64,000 nt of DNA, taken from the NCBI RefSeq assembly GCF_027596085.1, contig NC_072453.1, positions 11,472,914 through 11,536,913 on the forward strand, read 5' to 3'. The notes beneath the pieces are model-generated. The model did not search any database. It worked only from the letters and a program-made list of their open reading frames with translations, and was not told the DNA's origin. Shown in pieces: positions 26,516 through 35,430 of this stretch (position 1 is the first letter of the stretch; each line of letters begins with the position of its first letter). Made by a program: the position numbers and the translations under genes. Source of the DNA: Anoplopoma fimbria (Eukaryota; Chordata; Actinopteri; Perciformes; Anoplopomatidae).

Positions 26516-29500
26516 CTGAAATTCAACACAATGCTTATTTATTTTACAATTCTTTTTCACAGTTAAGTTGACAAGACTCTAAAGATCCAGGGATTTAAAA
26601 AAATAGTTGTCAAGTCAGGGAAGAGCATAAGAGATTGATTTTATAATCAGACCAGAGGTGATTCTGATGGTTGTTCATAATCAATCATGTGTGGAAAAAA
26701 ACACGGATTAGTTACCGCTCAGAAACATTTTTCCAGATGAGAAGATGGTGATGGAGATACCAGGAAAACTGTTGTAGAAGAGTCCAGGAAACAGCTCCGG
26801 TTCATAACTGAGGAGAGTTAAACACAAAATATTAACATTAACATGAGAATACACATGTGCTGCATGGGAATACACATGTACTGCATGAGAATACACATGC
26901 ACTGCATGGGAATACACATGTACTGTATGAGAATTAACTTTCAGTATGAAATATTCACCAATGTGATGCCATTTGTGTCTCTGTCTGTTATTTTCAACCT
27001 GTATGTTTTACACATAGTGTTTTTTGGTATCAGTTTTTCCCTAAGACAGTTCATTCTTCCTGGTTCTTTCTAATATTCAGGTTTTGGGTGAAGGTATGAG
27101 GTATTTTTAAGTTAAAAGGCTCAAGTCCAAGTGAAGTTATAAATCGTTGATGTGAAGTCGAGACTAAAGTCATCTAATATGGATACTAGAGTCTTCACCT
27201 CTGAGAAATAAAAACGTAAAAGGGAGATCTTGTGGTTTGGAGTCCCAAGTCATGACTGACAAGTCCAGCGTCAAAAGTCCTGAGTCAAGTCGTAAACTAG
27301 TCATAGTGAACTCTTCACCAAATGTAAAGGTATCACGTATTTACAAGTCAAAATCCTCAAGTCCAAGTGAAGTCACAAGTCAGTTGTGTTAAAGTCCAGG
27401 TCGAGTTGCAAGTCTTTCTTCATTTGGTCAAGTTAAGTCTGAAGTTATCAAATTTGTGAATCAAGTCATGTGACTCGAGTCCTCACCTGAAATGTAAAAG
27501 GGAGATCTTCTAGTTTTAGTAGTTAGTGATGGAGATAAAGTTTCTGTCCTCTTAGTGTTTGAGTTCTGGATGGGTAACTAGCTTGAAGTATCTGGTCTTC
27601 AGCCCTCCATCCAGTCTTTGAAGCTAATTATCAGTTTAATGCACTAAAACCCTTTCAGAGGAATCGTCAATAGGTTCTTTCAGATGGAAGCTTGAGGTTC
27701 TGGTAACCACAGCCGGTGTTTCCTGACCTGCAGGGCTGATGGTAAGCCAGCTGTTCCAGTCTGACCGGGAAGGTCTTGCAGTTGGCCACGATGTTCCGGA
27801 TCTTGAAGTCCAGGAAGCGGACGGGGAAGCCCAGATTTTGAACGATGCGGCAGTACTTCCTGGCCGACAGCCGCGACTGCTCCTCACTGAGGAGAAAGAG
27901 AGAGAGAGGGCGGCCGATGAACCTCTAACACCTGCAGATCCACAGTTATTGATTATGAGTCCAGACAGACTGACCTCTTGGCTCCTGAACACACGATGAA
28001 CCCAGATCTGTAGAACAGCGCTGTGGTTGGCGGCCGACGGATCCTCATGATGAGCGCCTTGAAAACCTGGAACACAACAGGTTGTTTTATTAAATGGTTA
28101 CACATATATATATATAAAGTCTACATATTTTTAATAATTTACAAACCTCCTAATTAAACCGCATCAAAAACAGCTAAAAACTTGATATCTGCATTGTTAA
28201 TAACATTTGATCGCCTCGTTGTGATCCAAAGGCCATCAGCTGTTTTGCCCGACTCCTTTTGCACAGAGGGCGACTTATGAGAAGATAACTGTGGCCAAGC
28301 CAACAACCAGTTCTATCTTTGATGACAGGTTAAAAATACAAGTATTAGCGTAGCGATCTACTGATGGAATAAACAGAACTATTAGGCGTGCATGGTGTTC
28401 ATGTTTGCATCTGTTAAACTGAAGCTTTAGGCCCTTTCTGCTAGCACGGCTAAAATATCAGGAGATGCTGTGAATAATAATATTTGATTTAATCCCCTGA
28501 TGGTTTGGATCTCATGAAGCAGAGTCCAGGTCTTGGTCTGGGTCCTGGTCTGGGTCCTGGTCCTGTTCTTGGTCTTGGTCTGGGTCCTGGTCTGGGTCCT
28601 GATCTGGGTCCTGGTCTCGGGTGTCTGTACCTCTGGTTTGTACTCTACGTTCCAGGTTCTGCGAGCTATAAAGAGCAGGTCCAGATAGCAGCCCAGCTTC
28701 ACCGTGGAGATGACGTTCCTGCACACAAACATACAATTACTAAACGTAGGCTTCTCCAACAGGACATGAATGCAGCACCACACTTAGGACAACAAGAGGA
28801 AGGTCGTGTGATGTGATCAAAAGCTCCAGAGCAGCTATTAAATTAACCTCGTGGTGACTCACTTTATCTGGGGGTGGAATACTGGTTGATGTGTCTCAGG
28901 GGTCACCGGGGTCACGGGACGAACCGCCGGGGACAAGACATCTGGGAGCTCAGCCGCTGCTGTGGGATTCTGGGAGCTGTAGTCCAGACTGGTGCTGCTG
29001 TCACAGGACTCTGTTCTGCTCTCTGTAGTTTGGTGTGTTGGAGGGTTACAACCTTATTCACTCATGATTACATCATACTTGACAAACTATACTATGACTT
29101 CTTATTGATAAACTGTATTTTGACTTTTTTATGACTTTTTTTGACATACTTTACTAAAAAAAATGTAGGTACTAAATAATTACTTTTTTTTATTATTTTC
29201 AACATACTAATCAATTAGTTTTTTGTCTTTTTTGTGTTCTACTACTTTTTTTGATTACTTGTTTCAACATACATTTTTTTACATACTATACTACGACTTT
29301 TTTATTATTATTTTTAAATACTACACTTTGTCTTTTGATACACTTCGCTATTACTTTTTATAACTTTTTCAACATACCAAACAATTACTTTTTTGTATTT
29401 TTTTTTAACATACTTTACTGTTTTTGGGGACTTTTTTGAGATGCTAAACTTTGAATTTTAGACATACTTTACCATGACTTCTTATTTTTTGCTTTTTCAA

Positions 29501-30047
29501 CAAACTATACTCAGACTTTTTTAGGACTTTTTTTAGACATACTAAAAAAATGCCACCACATTTGCCTTCAGCTAAGAAACAGCCGAGTTGTTGTTGTACC
29601 AGTGTCGTCCTTAAAGAGTGTCAGGAGCTCATCAGGCAGTGAGCTAAGATCTCCGCTCAACTCCTCCGTCTCCATCTTTGAGGAGTCCTGCAGCGAGAGA
29701 CGACTGAGTGAGTCACATAATCTAGACATCTGAGCTTCAGGGGAAGCTCTGTTGGTATTCTACTTAAAGTCAACAAATCACATGAAAGAATGCTAAATAA
29801 CAGTAATTTGATCCTACTGACAAGTATTCTCTGTGTTTCCAAACAGCAACAAATGTGGATTAATCCGCCACAGAAAATAGTCCCCAACAAATTTCCTCCT
29901 GTTTGTTTGATAAAAACTTCTAAGAGGTTAAAATGAAACTATTACTGAGGTCGTTCTTTAAAGACGTACAGCTTCAGGTTTGGTTCTGTTTTTACTCACA
30001 TAATCAATGAATTTATCAAAGTACCGCTCCAGCGCTGACTCGTCCAT
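26439..30047 (-). CDS. tbpl2: Diverged TBP paralogue, TBPL2/TRF3-like (8 exons, 267 codons)
   Basis: Exons 30000-30047, 29600-29687, 28863-29022, 28631-28718, 27975-28066, 27728-27886, 26716-26807 and 26439-26515 have GT donors, AG acceptors and compatible phases. They total 804 bases including the stop. Residues 1-98 are an acidic, Ser/Thr/Pro-rich N-terminus with a LSSLPDELL motif resembling the DLSFLPDE of TBPL2 and a PVTPVTPET motif resembling the TBP/TBPL2 linker. Residues 100-267 form a TBP saddle: [73 protein letters not shown] and GAK with a C-terminal helix ending LKGFRRL. Divergence from canonical TBP, which is nearly invariant, is unusually high and the second repeat is about four residues short. 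Of the four DNA-kinking Phe, three are kept (F130, F218, F234) and one is Tyr (Y147). In vertebrates TBPL2 replaces TBP in oocytes with TFIIA. A lineage-specific tbp duplicate is the alternative; the fold family is certain, the orthology less so. Confidence 0.85.
26716..26807 (-). CDS. tbpl2: TBP-like gene, exon 7 (second repeat)
   Basis: Acceptor CTCTCCTCAG, donor GTAACT; encodes [19 protein letters not shown] and [21 protein letters not shown], the TFIIB-contacting region in TBP, is intact; one residue is missing between LFYNS and ITIF. Confidence 0.93.
26840..26932. repeat. 21-bp minisatellite in the TBP-like intron
   Basis: About four tandem units of ATGAGAATACACATGTACTGC (last base varies). 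It starts about 30 bases from the exon 7 acceptor, so it overlaps the branch-point region. Confidence 0.9.
27110..27490. repeat. Degenerate AAGTC-rich tandem repeat
   Basis: Repeated CAAGTC, AAGTGAAGT and GAAGTC words with drifting spacing fill most of the intron between exons 6 and 7. This type of decayed pentamer repeat is often seen in fish. Confidence 0.65.
27728..27886 (-). CDS. tbpl2: TBP-like gene, exon 6 (stirrup and linker helix)
   Basis: Acceptor TTCTCCTCAG, 159 bases; encodes [37 protein letters not shown] and [14 protein letters not shown]. It is the best conserved part of the protein; about three residues are missing around the repeat junction compared with TBP. Confidence 0.93.
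27975..28066 (-). CDS. tbpl2: TBP-like gene, exon 5
   Basis: Acceptor TGTTCCAG, donor GTCAGT, 92 bases. Encodes [20 protein letters not shown] and [10 protein letters not shown], gap-free against TBP. The Phe inserted into DNA at the position of yeast F116 is Tyr here, and the Lys of SSGK is Phe. Confidence 0.92.
28525..28616 (+). repeat. GGTCCTGGTCT hexamer array
   Basis: Imperfect GGTCCT/GGTCTGG units ending about 15 bases from the exon 4 donor. On the transcribed strand it is a CCAGGACC-rich, GU-poor sequence. If read through it would encode Thr-Gln/Arg repeats, with no stop for some distance. Confidence 0.85.
28631..28718 (-). CDS. tbpl2: TBP-like gene, exon 4 (start of saddle)
   Basis: Acceptor GTGTGCAG; encodes [20 protein letters not shown] and TWNVEYKPE, collinear without gaps with TBP NIVSTVNLGCKLDL and ARNAEYNPK. 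The donor GTACAG lies directly beside the GGTCCT array. Confidence 0.88.
28863..29022 (-). CDS. tbpl2: TBP-like gene, exon 3 (linker)
   Basis: 160 bases from acceptor CTACAG; encodes a Ser/Thr/Pro linker with [14 protein letters not shown] and HPQIK, in the place of the TPMTP linker of TBP. Donor GTGAGT. The acceptor could be a few bases different (a second CAG lies nearby). Confidence 0.7.
29060..29555. repeat. Degenerate minisatellite, ACTTTTTT-CATACT type
   Basis: About 500 bases of diverged units in which GACTTTTTT alternates with CATACTATACTA-like words. It fills the intron between exons 2 and 3 of the TBP-like gene. Unit length drifts around 30-45 bases. No coding potential. Confidence 0.75.
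29600..29687 (-). CDS. tbpl2: TBP-like gene, exon 2
   Basis: Acceptor CTCTCGCTGCAG, 88 bases, encodes [20 protein letters not shown] and LLTLFKDDT; donor GGTACAAC leaves phase 1. LSSLPDE is the best N-terminal link to TBPL2. This exon carries its own Met, an alternative start. Confidence 0.7.
30000..30047 (-). CDS. tbpl2: TBP-like gene, exon 1 (start)
   Basis: ATG at 30045-30047 begins [16 protein letters not shown], then a consensus GTGAGT donor in phase 0. The acidic/aromatic start recalls the MEQEETYLELYLDQ start of the remembered TBPL2. Upstream AT-rich sequence offers a TATA-like box. Confidence 0.7.
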
Positions 30048-30117
30048 GACAGCAGGATATTCCACAAGTTCACAGACAGATATCACTGTAAATAAACTAA
30101 TATATAACTCAAATTAT

Positions 30118-30140
30118 TATATATGTATTTATATATAAGC
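30118..30140 (-). promoter_or_regulatory. TATA-like element upstream of the TBP-like start
   Basis: On the minus strand CTTATATATAAATAC lies about 80-90 bases before the ATG at 30047. Several further TATA words follow, so the site is not unique in this AT-rich stretch and no transcription start was established. Confidence 0.3.
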
Positions 30141-32020
30141 TGTCTCTCTGTCACAGTGCATTCACATACATGTTTACATTCAAACAGATCAGGATAACTC
30201 TGTCACCAGGAGACAAAGATGGACTTCAGCTTGTTTCTTTTTGAAAACGTTTAGCAGAAGAAGAACGAAATGATGCTCATCAAACTAAATGTTATCACAC
30301 TTATTTTGTCTTATAAAAAAAAAGGCTGTCCTCTTTTTAATATTTAACGTCTTGTATTCGCGCTCATGTCTCAGTGAACTTCAGATGAGAAAAAAAACAA
30401 ATATTACTGAAACAATTTACCGTTTGTGCATCAACAAGTTTTACACATTCTCTGTATTTTAAATAAGACGTTAAAAAAGTACCAGATCAACAAATACATT
30501 TGTGAATATAACAGTAATCACATTATTATCTCATTTTAATGTAATTGATTTATCCAGTAAAATAAGATTAAAAGCAGGATGCAAGGTGATTTTTTTAGGT
30601 TTTGAATTATTTTAATGCAGGTTGACAGGGTTTTAAACAATCAAAGATCAAAGTCAAGTCAATTTGCTGACGTTGGACTTAAATTTACAGTTTAAGACAC
30701 AACTCACTTTTATATGTCAAAACATCTCTTAATAAACTTGAAACAGTCTGTTTGAGTTTTGTTTTTTCAATAAATCTGGGTTATTTTCATCCACTGAGAA
30801 ACATGAGATGATGATAATAAATTAATATTTTTGTGATGAAGCGTTTTCCTCTTTAGCTTAAGAAGAAAGAAGATTTTGTCATCACATGAAGTAACTTTTC
30901 ATCCTTTAGTTCATCACAAACATTCAACACATAAATAATGATTAATGACATTTCCCTCTGAGATGAAGTAGAAATAGAAGTAGGATAATAGAGTTGAACT
31001 CATACGTTTGGGTCATGTGACACATTCAGATCCTCTCAGTCTGATTATTTCTGTTTAGATGAAGTTAATTACAGAAACAGCTTCTGAACATAAACAGCCT
31101 CCTTCCTGTCTGCAGTTATCTAACGCTGCTCTCTGCGTCAACATCAGACCCCCAACTAAAAAACATCAAGGAATCTTTATTTCATCATCCAGTACAGAGG
31201 GACCCCCCCACACACACACACACACACAAAAACTAAAACACATTTTCATAAAGTCATAAAAAAGTTTAGAACCGTTTACATGTTCTGATATTTTACTGAT
31301 ATTTTCTACTTTTCTTTCATCACATTTCAAATGTTTTCCTTCTTTCTTCATCTTTCCTTCTTTTACTCCTTTTCCATTTTCCTTCCTTCATTGTTTTCTT
31401 TCCCAACATCTTCCTTCCTTCCTTCTTTAATTCACTTCCCACTTTTCTTTTCTTTCCTTTCCCTCCAGTTTCATTTCATTTAATTTCCTTTCCTTTTCTT
31501 TTATTTCCTGTCATTTCCTTTCCCTTCCATCTACTTTCCCTTCATTTCCTTTTCTTTCTTTCTTTTGATTTTCTTTTATTTTCTTTCCTTCTACTTTCCT
31601 TTAATTTCCTTTCCTTTCATGCTATTTAACTTATTTTCCTTCACCTTTTCTTTCCTTTCCTTCAACTTTCCCTTAATTTCCTTCATTTCCTTTCTTTTTC
31701 CTTTTACTTTCCCTTTCATTCCATTGAATTTCCTTTCCTTTCCTTTCCTTAATTTCCTTTTGTTTCCTTTCCTTTCATTCCATTTAACTTTCTTTCCTTC
31801 ACCTTCTTTCCTTTCTTCCACTTTTCTTCCACTTTCCCTTCCTGTCCTGTCATTTCACTTCCTTTAAGTTAACCCCCAGTGAAAGCTTGAGATATAAATC
31901 TTTCTTCCCCCTGTGTTTCCCCAGTGTTCCCCCTCCTCTAGTACATTTGGTTCATACTGGGGGACTGGCAGTGCTCTGGTTGTGGACCTTCCCCAGTGCC
32001 TGTCCCAGTTAATTGACTGG
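30141..32020. other. Intergenic space between divergent TBP-like and ankfn1-like genes
   Basis: No coding exon seen. The two genes point away from each other, so this 2-kb interval should hold both promoters. It contains a short poly-C plus CA run (31203-31227) and the polypyrimidine tract described separately. Confidence 0.55.
31310..31862 (+). repeat. Long polypyrimidine tract (TTTCC-rich)
   Basis: About 550 bases almost without purines in long runs, built from CTTTCC, TTTCCTT and CATTT words. The strand asymmetry makes it a candidate for triplex (H-DNA) formation. The open frames on both strands (Phe/Leu/Ser-rich, Lys/Glu-rich) are composition artefacts. Confidence 0.9.
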
Positions 32021-32034
32021 TGCTGAGTGGGAGT

Positions 32035-32298
32035 GGGAACAGTATTGAGGCTCGGCCGCTCCCAGATGTGGGACTGGGCGTCCGTGCGGTGAGTCCACCG
32101 CAGTGAAACGTGAGCCCGATCCGGACTGCCTCGCTGTATTTTGGGATGTTTTACGTCGGGCAGGACAAAGACACGTTACCAGGCTGGAGCCCAGCGTGAG
32201 CAGATGTTTCTGCTCTGCGAGAACAAGACGAAGAAGAAGAAGAAAAAGAAGAAGAAGAAGCGACTTTATTTCTGCAGAAGAAGAAGGACTCAGAGACG
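32035..32298 (+). promoter_or_regulatory. Candidate promoter / noncoding first exon of the ankfn1-like gene
   Basis: This is the only CpG-rich stretch between the polypyrimidine tract and exon 35036. It contains a purine (AAG)n run at about 32228-32262 and ends in a possible donor, GACGGTAAAC, near 32295. Position and composition fit a 5' UTR exon. No core promoter motif or transcript evidence is available. Confidence 0.3.
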
Positions 32299-32756
32299 GT
32301 AAACTGCTTGTTACTGGTTTTACTGGTGTTACTGGTGTTTCCACTTTTAATGACTGACCAGCCAAAACATTAGACACGTGTGGTGGCACATTTACACCTC
32401 CTCTCCTCTGACTGCTCTGACGCTTTGGTTCATTAGTTCAGTCAATTAGTAGTTCCTTCAAATTACAAATAAACGATTTAAATCTCGGTCATTATGGTCC
32501 CTGAACGCCTCACGCGCAGTCAAACAGCCGGTCCAGTTAAATGCCTGCAGCAGGAGTAACGTTACTTTAACTAAGACAACGGCAACACTTTGTCAACCAA
32601 CTAACGTTAACAATGTCAGGAGCAAACAATACCAACAAACAAGCTATTTAAACAGCTACTTTCCCGACTAAAACACAAGCAAGTCTTATTTAAAAGCCAA
32701 AAGATACTATCATCCCTGAACGCCTCACACTCAGTTAGACAGCCGTTCTGAATGAC

Positions 32757-32840
32757 GTCACTTTTACGTAACGCCAGTTGACGTTACTTTTACGTAACGG
32801 TAGTTGACGTTACTTTTACGTAACGGTAGTTGACGTTGCC
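32757..32840 (+). repeat. 26-bp triple repeat with TTACGTAA palindromes
   Basis: Three units of TTGACGTTACTTTTACGTAA type. The palindrome TTACGTAA lies at 32764-32771, 32790-32797 and 32816-32823, exactly 26 bases apart, each next to a GACGTT half CRE. TTACGTAA is the core bound by PAR-bZIP factors (HLF, TEF, DBP) and NFIL3. Whether it is functional is unknown. Confidence 0.8.
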
Positions 32841-32875
32841 AGCTAAGTTTGCTGACCAACTAACAATGTTAGGAG

Positions 32876-33067
32876 CAAGTTACCAACTACCGACAAGCTC
32901 ATTTTTACCAGTTAATTAACCAACAAGTTACCAACTACCGACAAGCTCATTTTTACCAGTTAATTAACCAACAAGTTACCAACTACCGACAAGCTCATTT
33001 TTACCAGTTAATTAACCAACAAGTTACCAACTACTGACAAGCTCATTTTTACCAGTTAATTAACCAA
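32876..33067 (+). repeat. 48-bp tandem repeat, four units
   Basis: Units begin CAAGTTACCAACTACCGAC at 32876, 32924, 32972 and 33020 (the last has ACTACTGAC). Near identity shows recent duplication. Confidence 0.95.
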
Positions 33068-33250
33068 CAAGCCAATGTTAGTCAAAAGTTAAAAAACACC
33101 TCACACACAGTTTAAATGCAGTTTAAGTGACTTGTAGTAATTTAACGGTTATCTAACCAGACTAACTAAACCAACAAGATCATGACAAATTTACCTTACC
33201 AACTGACAACTAAGCTAATCTTACCAGCTAAGTAGAAACCAACTAACAGA

Positions 33251-33520
33251 CAAGCTAATGTCGCCATTATGCTAACCAACTAGCTAAATATGACCTGGAC
33301 TGAGCTAACCAACTAACAAGCTAATGTCGCCATTATGCTAACCAACTAGCTAATTATATGACCTGGACTGAGCTAACCAACTAACAAGCTAATGTCACCA
33401 TTATGCTAACCAACTAGCTAATTATATTACCTGGACTGAGCTAACCAACTAACAAGCTAATGTCGCCATTATGCTAACCAACTAGCTAATTACATGACCT
33501 GGACTGAGCTAACCAACTAA
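33251..33520 (+). repeat. 68-bp minisatellite, block 1 (4 units)
   Basis: Units start CAAGCTAATGTCGCCATTAT at 33251, 33317, 33385 and 33453, each ending GACCTGGACTGAGCTAACC and so on. Units differ by single bases (GTCGCC/GTCACC, TATATG/TATATT). Confidence 0.95.
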
Positions 33521-33834
33521 CAAGCTAATGTTACCAGCTACCTAAACACTTAACAATGTTATAAACTAGTAAATCAACTACTTACTACCAATTGTACAAG
33601 CTCACCAAATAACTAACTAAGAAGTTAACTATCTTAATTTGCAAACCAACTGACAAAAGAGCTAAAGAGTCTTGTTAGCTAGCAACTATCTAACAAACAA
33701 GCTAATGTCACCTACAAGCTAATCAACTTACAAAAAAGATATATTTCTAGCTAGCTAATAACTAACTTTTAAGCCAATGTTACTTGCAAGTTACCCAACA
33801 AGGTAATCCTACTAGGCAGGTACAAACTAACAAA
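33521..33834 (+). repeat. Spacer of the higher-order duplication, copy 1
   Basis: The sequence from ACCAGCTACCTAAACACTTA through CTAGCTAGCTAATAACTAAC is repeated nearly exactly from about 34305, about 775 bases away. Spacer and 68-bp block therefore duplicated together. Confidence 0.9.
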
Positions 33835-34304
33835 CAAGCTAATGTCACCATTATGCTAACCACCTAGCTAATTCTATCACCGGGACTGAGCTAACCAACT
33901 AACAAGCTAATGTCACCATTATGCTAACCAACTAGCTAATTATATTACCTGGACTGAGCTAACCAACTAACAAGCTAATGTCGCCATTATGCTAACCAAC
34001 TAGCTAATTATATGACCTGGACTGAGCTAACCAACTAACAAGCTAATGTCGCCATTATGCTAACCAACTAGCTAATTATATTACCTGGACTGAGCTAACC
34101 AACTAACAAGCTAATGTCGCCATTATGCTAACCAACTAGCTAATTATATGACCTGGACTGAGCTAACCAACTAACAAGCTAATGTCACCATTATGCTAAC
34201 CAACTAGCTAATTATATGACCTGGACTGAGCTAACCAACTAACAAGCTAATGTCGCCATTATGCTAACCAACTAGCTAATTCTATGACCTGGACTGAGCT
34301 AACC
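33835..34304 (+). repeat. 68-bp minisatellite, block 2 (7 units)
   Basis: Units at 33835, 33903, 33971, 34039, 34107, 34175 and 34243 with exact 68-base periodicity. It is the same family as block 1, expanded by three units. Confidence 0.95.
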
Positions 34305-34570
34305 AACTACCAGCTACCTAAACACTTAACAATGTTATAAACTAGTAAATCAACTACTTACTACCAATTGTACAAGCTCACCAAATAACTAACTACCGGT
34401 AACTAAGAAGTTAACTATCTTAATTTGCAAACCAACTGACAAAAGAGCTAAAGAGTCTTGTTAGCTAGCAACTATCTAACAAACAAGCTAATGTCACCTA
34501 CAAGCTAATCAACTTACAAAAAAGATATATTTCTAGCTAGCTAATAACTAGCTTTTAAGCTAATCATATA
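34305..34570 (+). repeat. Spacer of the higher-order duplication, copy 2
   Basis: Near-identical to 33532-33795, with a small insertion (ACCGGTAACT) near 34395. It is followed by further GCTAA/TAGCTAG-rich, decayed sequence up to about 34830. Confidence 0.9.
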
Positions 34571-35035
34571 TAATAAACAAGCTAATCCTACCAGCTAACT
34601 AGGAACAAATTGATAAGCTAATGATTCTGTCAAGCTAAGCTATTTAGCTAACTAACTAACCAACAACTAACAAGTTAATGTTACCGTCTATAATATTTAA
34701 CAAACTGAGGTTACGTCCTAACAATCAACTGATAGTTAGCTAGCTACCTAACAGGCGAGTGTTTCCAGCTAGTAATAAGTTAACTAACCCATTGTTAACA
34801 CAAGTAAGCTACTGGCTAACTATCAGTGAGATTCGCTACATGCTAACTGCAAACGTGTAAGACATTTCATCTGGACTCCTCCTAAAGCTGCAGAAGTCCT
34901 TACTGAACAGCTCGATAATTAATTAATTCAGCTAAATTACATTATTTGCCGCCTTCCTCATGTTTTGTGTTTCCACCTGTAGCTGTTAAATCCAGAACAT
35001 TTGTGTTCAGCCCGTTATTCTCTGATCTCTCACAG

Positions 35036-35163
35036 ATATGGCTGAAGATGTCCGTGGACTCTGATAACTCCTTTGTTTTGCTTTCATCGCGAGACTCCAG
35101 GACTTCCTGCGTCTTCCAAAGCGAAGACGAGAAGGATGACATCCCAGGAGTGGGAGAGGAGAG
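35036..35163 (+). CDS. ankfn1: ankfn1-like gene, first coding exon
   Basis: Acceptor GATCTCTCACAG, donor AGAGGTAACT. ATG at 35048 opens MSVDSDNSFVLLSSRDSRTS followed by an acidic stretch (SEDEKDDIPGVGEE). The frame leaves phase 2 and joins the next exon as an AGT Ser codon. An out-of-frame ATG at 35038 opens a short frame (8 codons) that ends inside the main frame, so either scanning is leaky or translation enters from an upstream exon through IWLK. The product is not recognised from this exon alone. Identity is inferred from gene order (SMIM36, TMEM100, ANKFN1) and orientation. ANKFN1 (fly wide awake) carries ankyrin repeats and an FN3 domain, which would lie beyond the window. Confidence 0.55.
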
Positions 35164-35291
35164 GTAACTTGACTTTGAGTTGATTTAAGTTAACCAAGTG
35201 TGCCGAATTTCCTCCTGGTCTCTGTTGGCAGAAGCCAAAAACTGAATACAAAATGTAAAAATAGTTTTCAAATATCAGCTTTTTATGGCTT

Positions 35292-35302
35292 GTTTAGTTT
35301 AG

Positions 35303-35331
<29 letters not shown>
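35292..35331. repeat. (GTTTA)n pentanucleotide array
   Basis: Eight units, directly followed by an interspersed repeat fragment. Confidence 0.92.
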
Positions 35332-35333
<2 letters not shown>

Positions 35334-35430
35334 TGCACAATTGAAACATAACAAATAACATTGATAAATGATATTACAGTGCGGGAAGAGGCAGAAAGCC
35401 CACTAGGCTTATTTGAAGCCTCCACCTATA
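35332..35430 (+). mobile_element. Interspersed repeat fragment next to (GTTTA)n
   Basis: GTGCGGGAAGAGGCAGAAAG, then ACTAGGCTTATTTGAAGCCT, resembles the end of a common fish non-LTR repeat (tail of pentamers plus this phrase). Family not determined. Confidence 0.45.

Noticed and set aside
31565..31867. Phe/Ser-rich plus-strand and Lys/Glu-rich minus-strand frames
   Set aside because: Composition artefacts of the polypyrimidine tract.
33251..34304. CRISPR-like regular repeat array
   Set aside because: There are no unique spacers; units are contiguous 68-bp copies in an animal genome, so it is a minisatellite.
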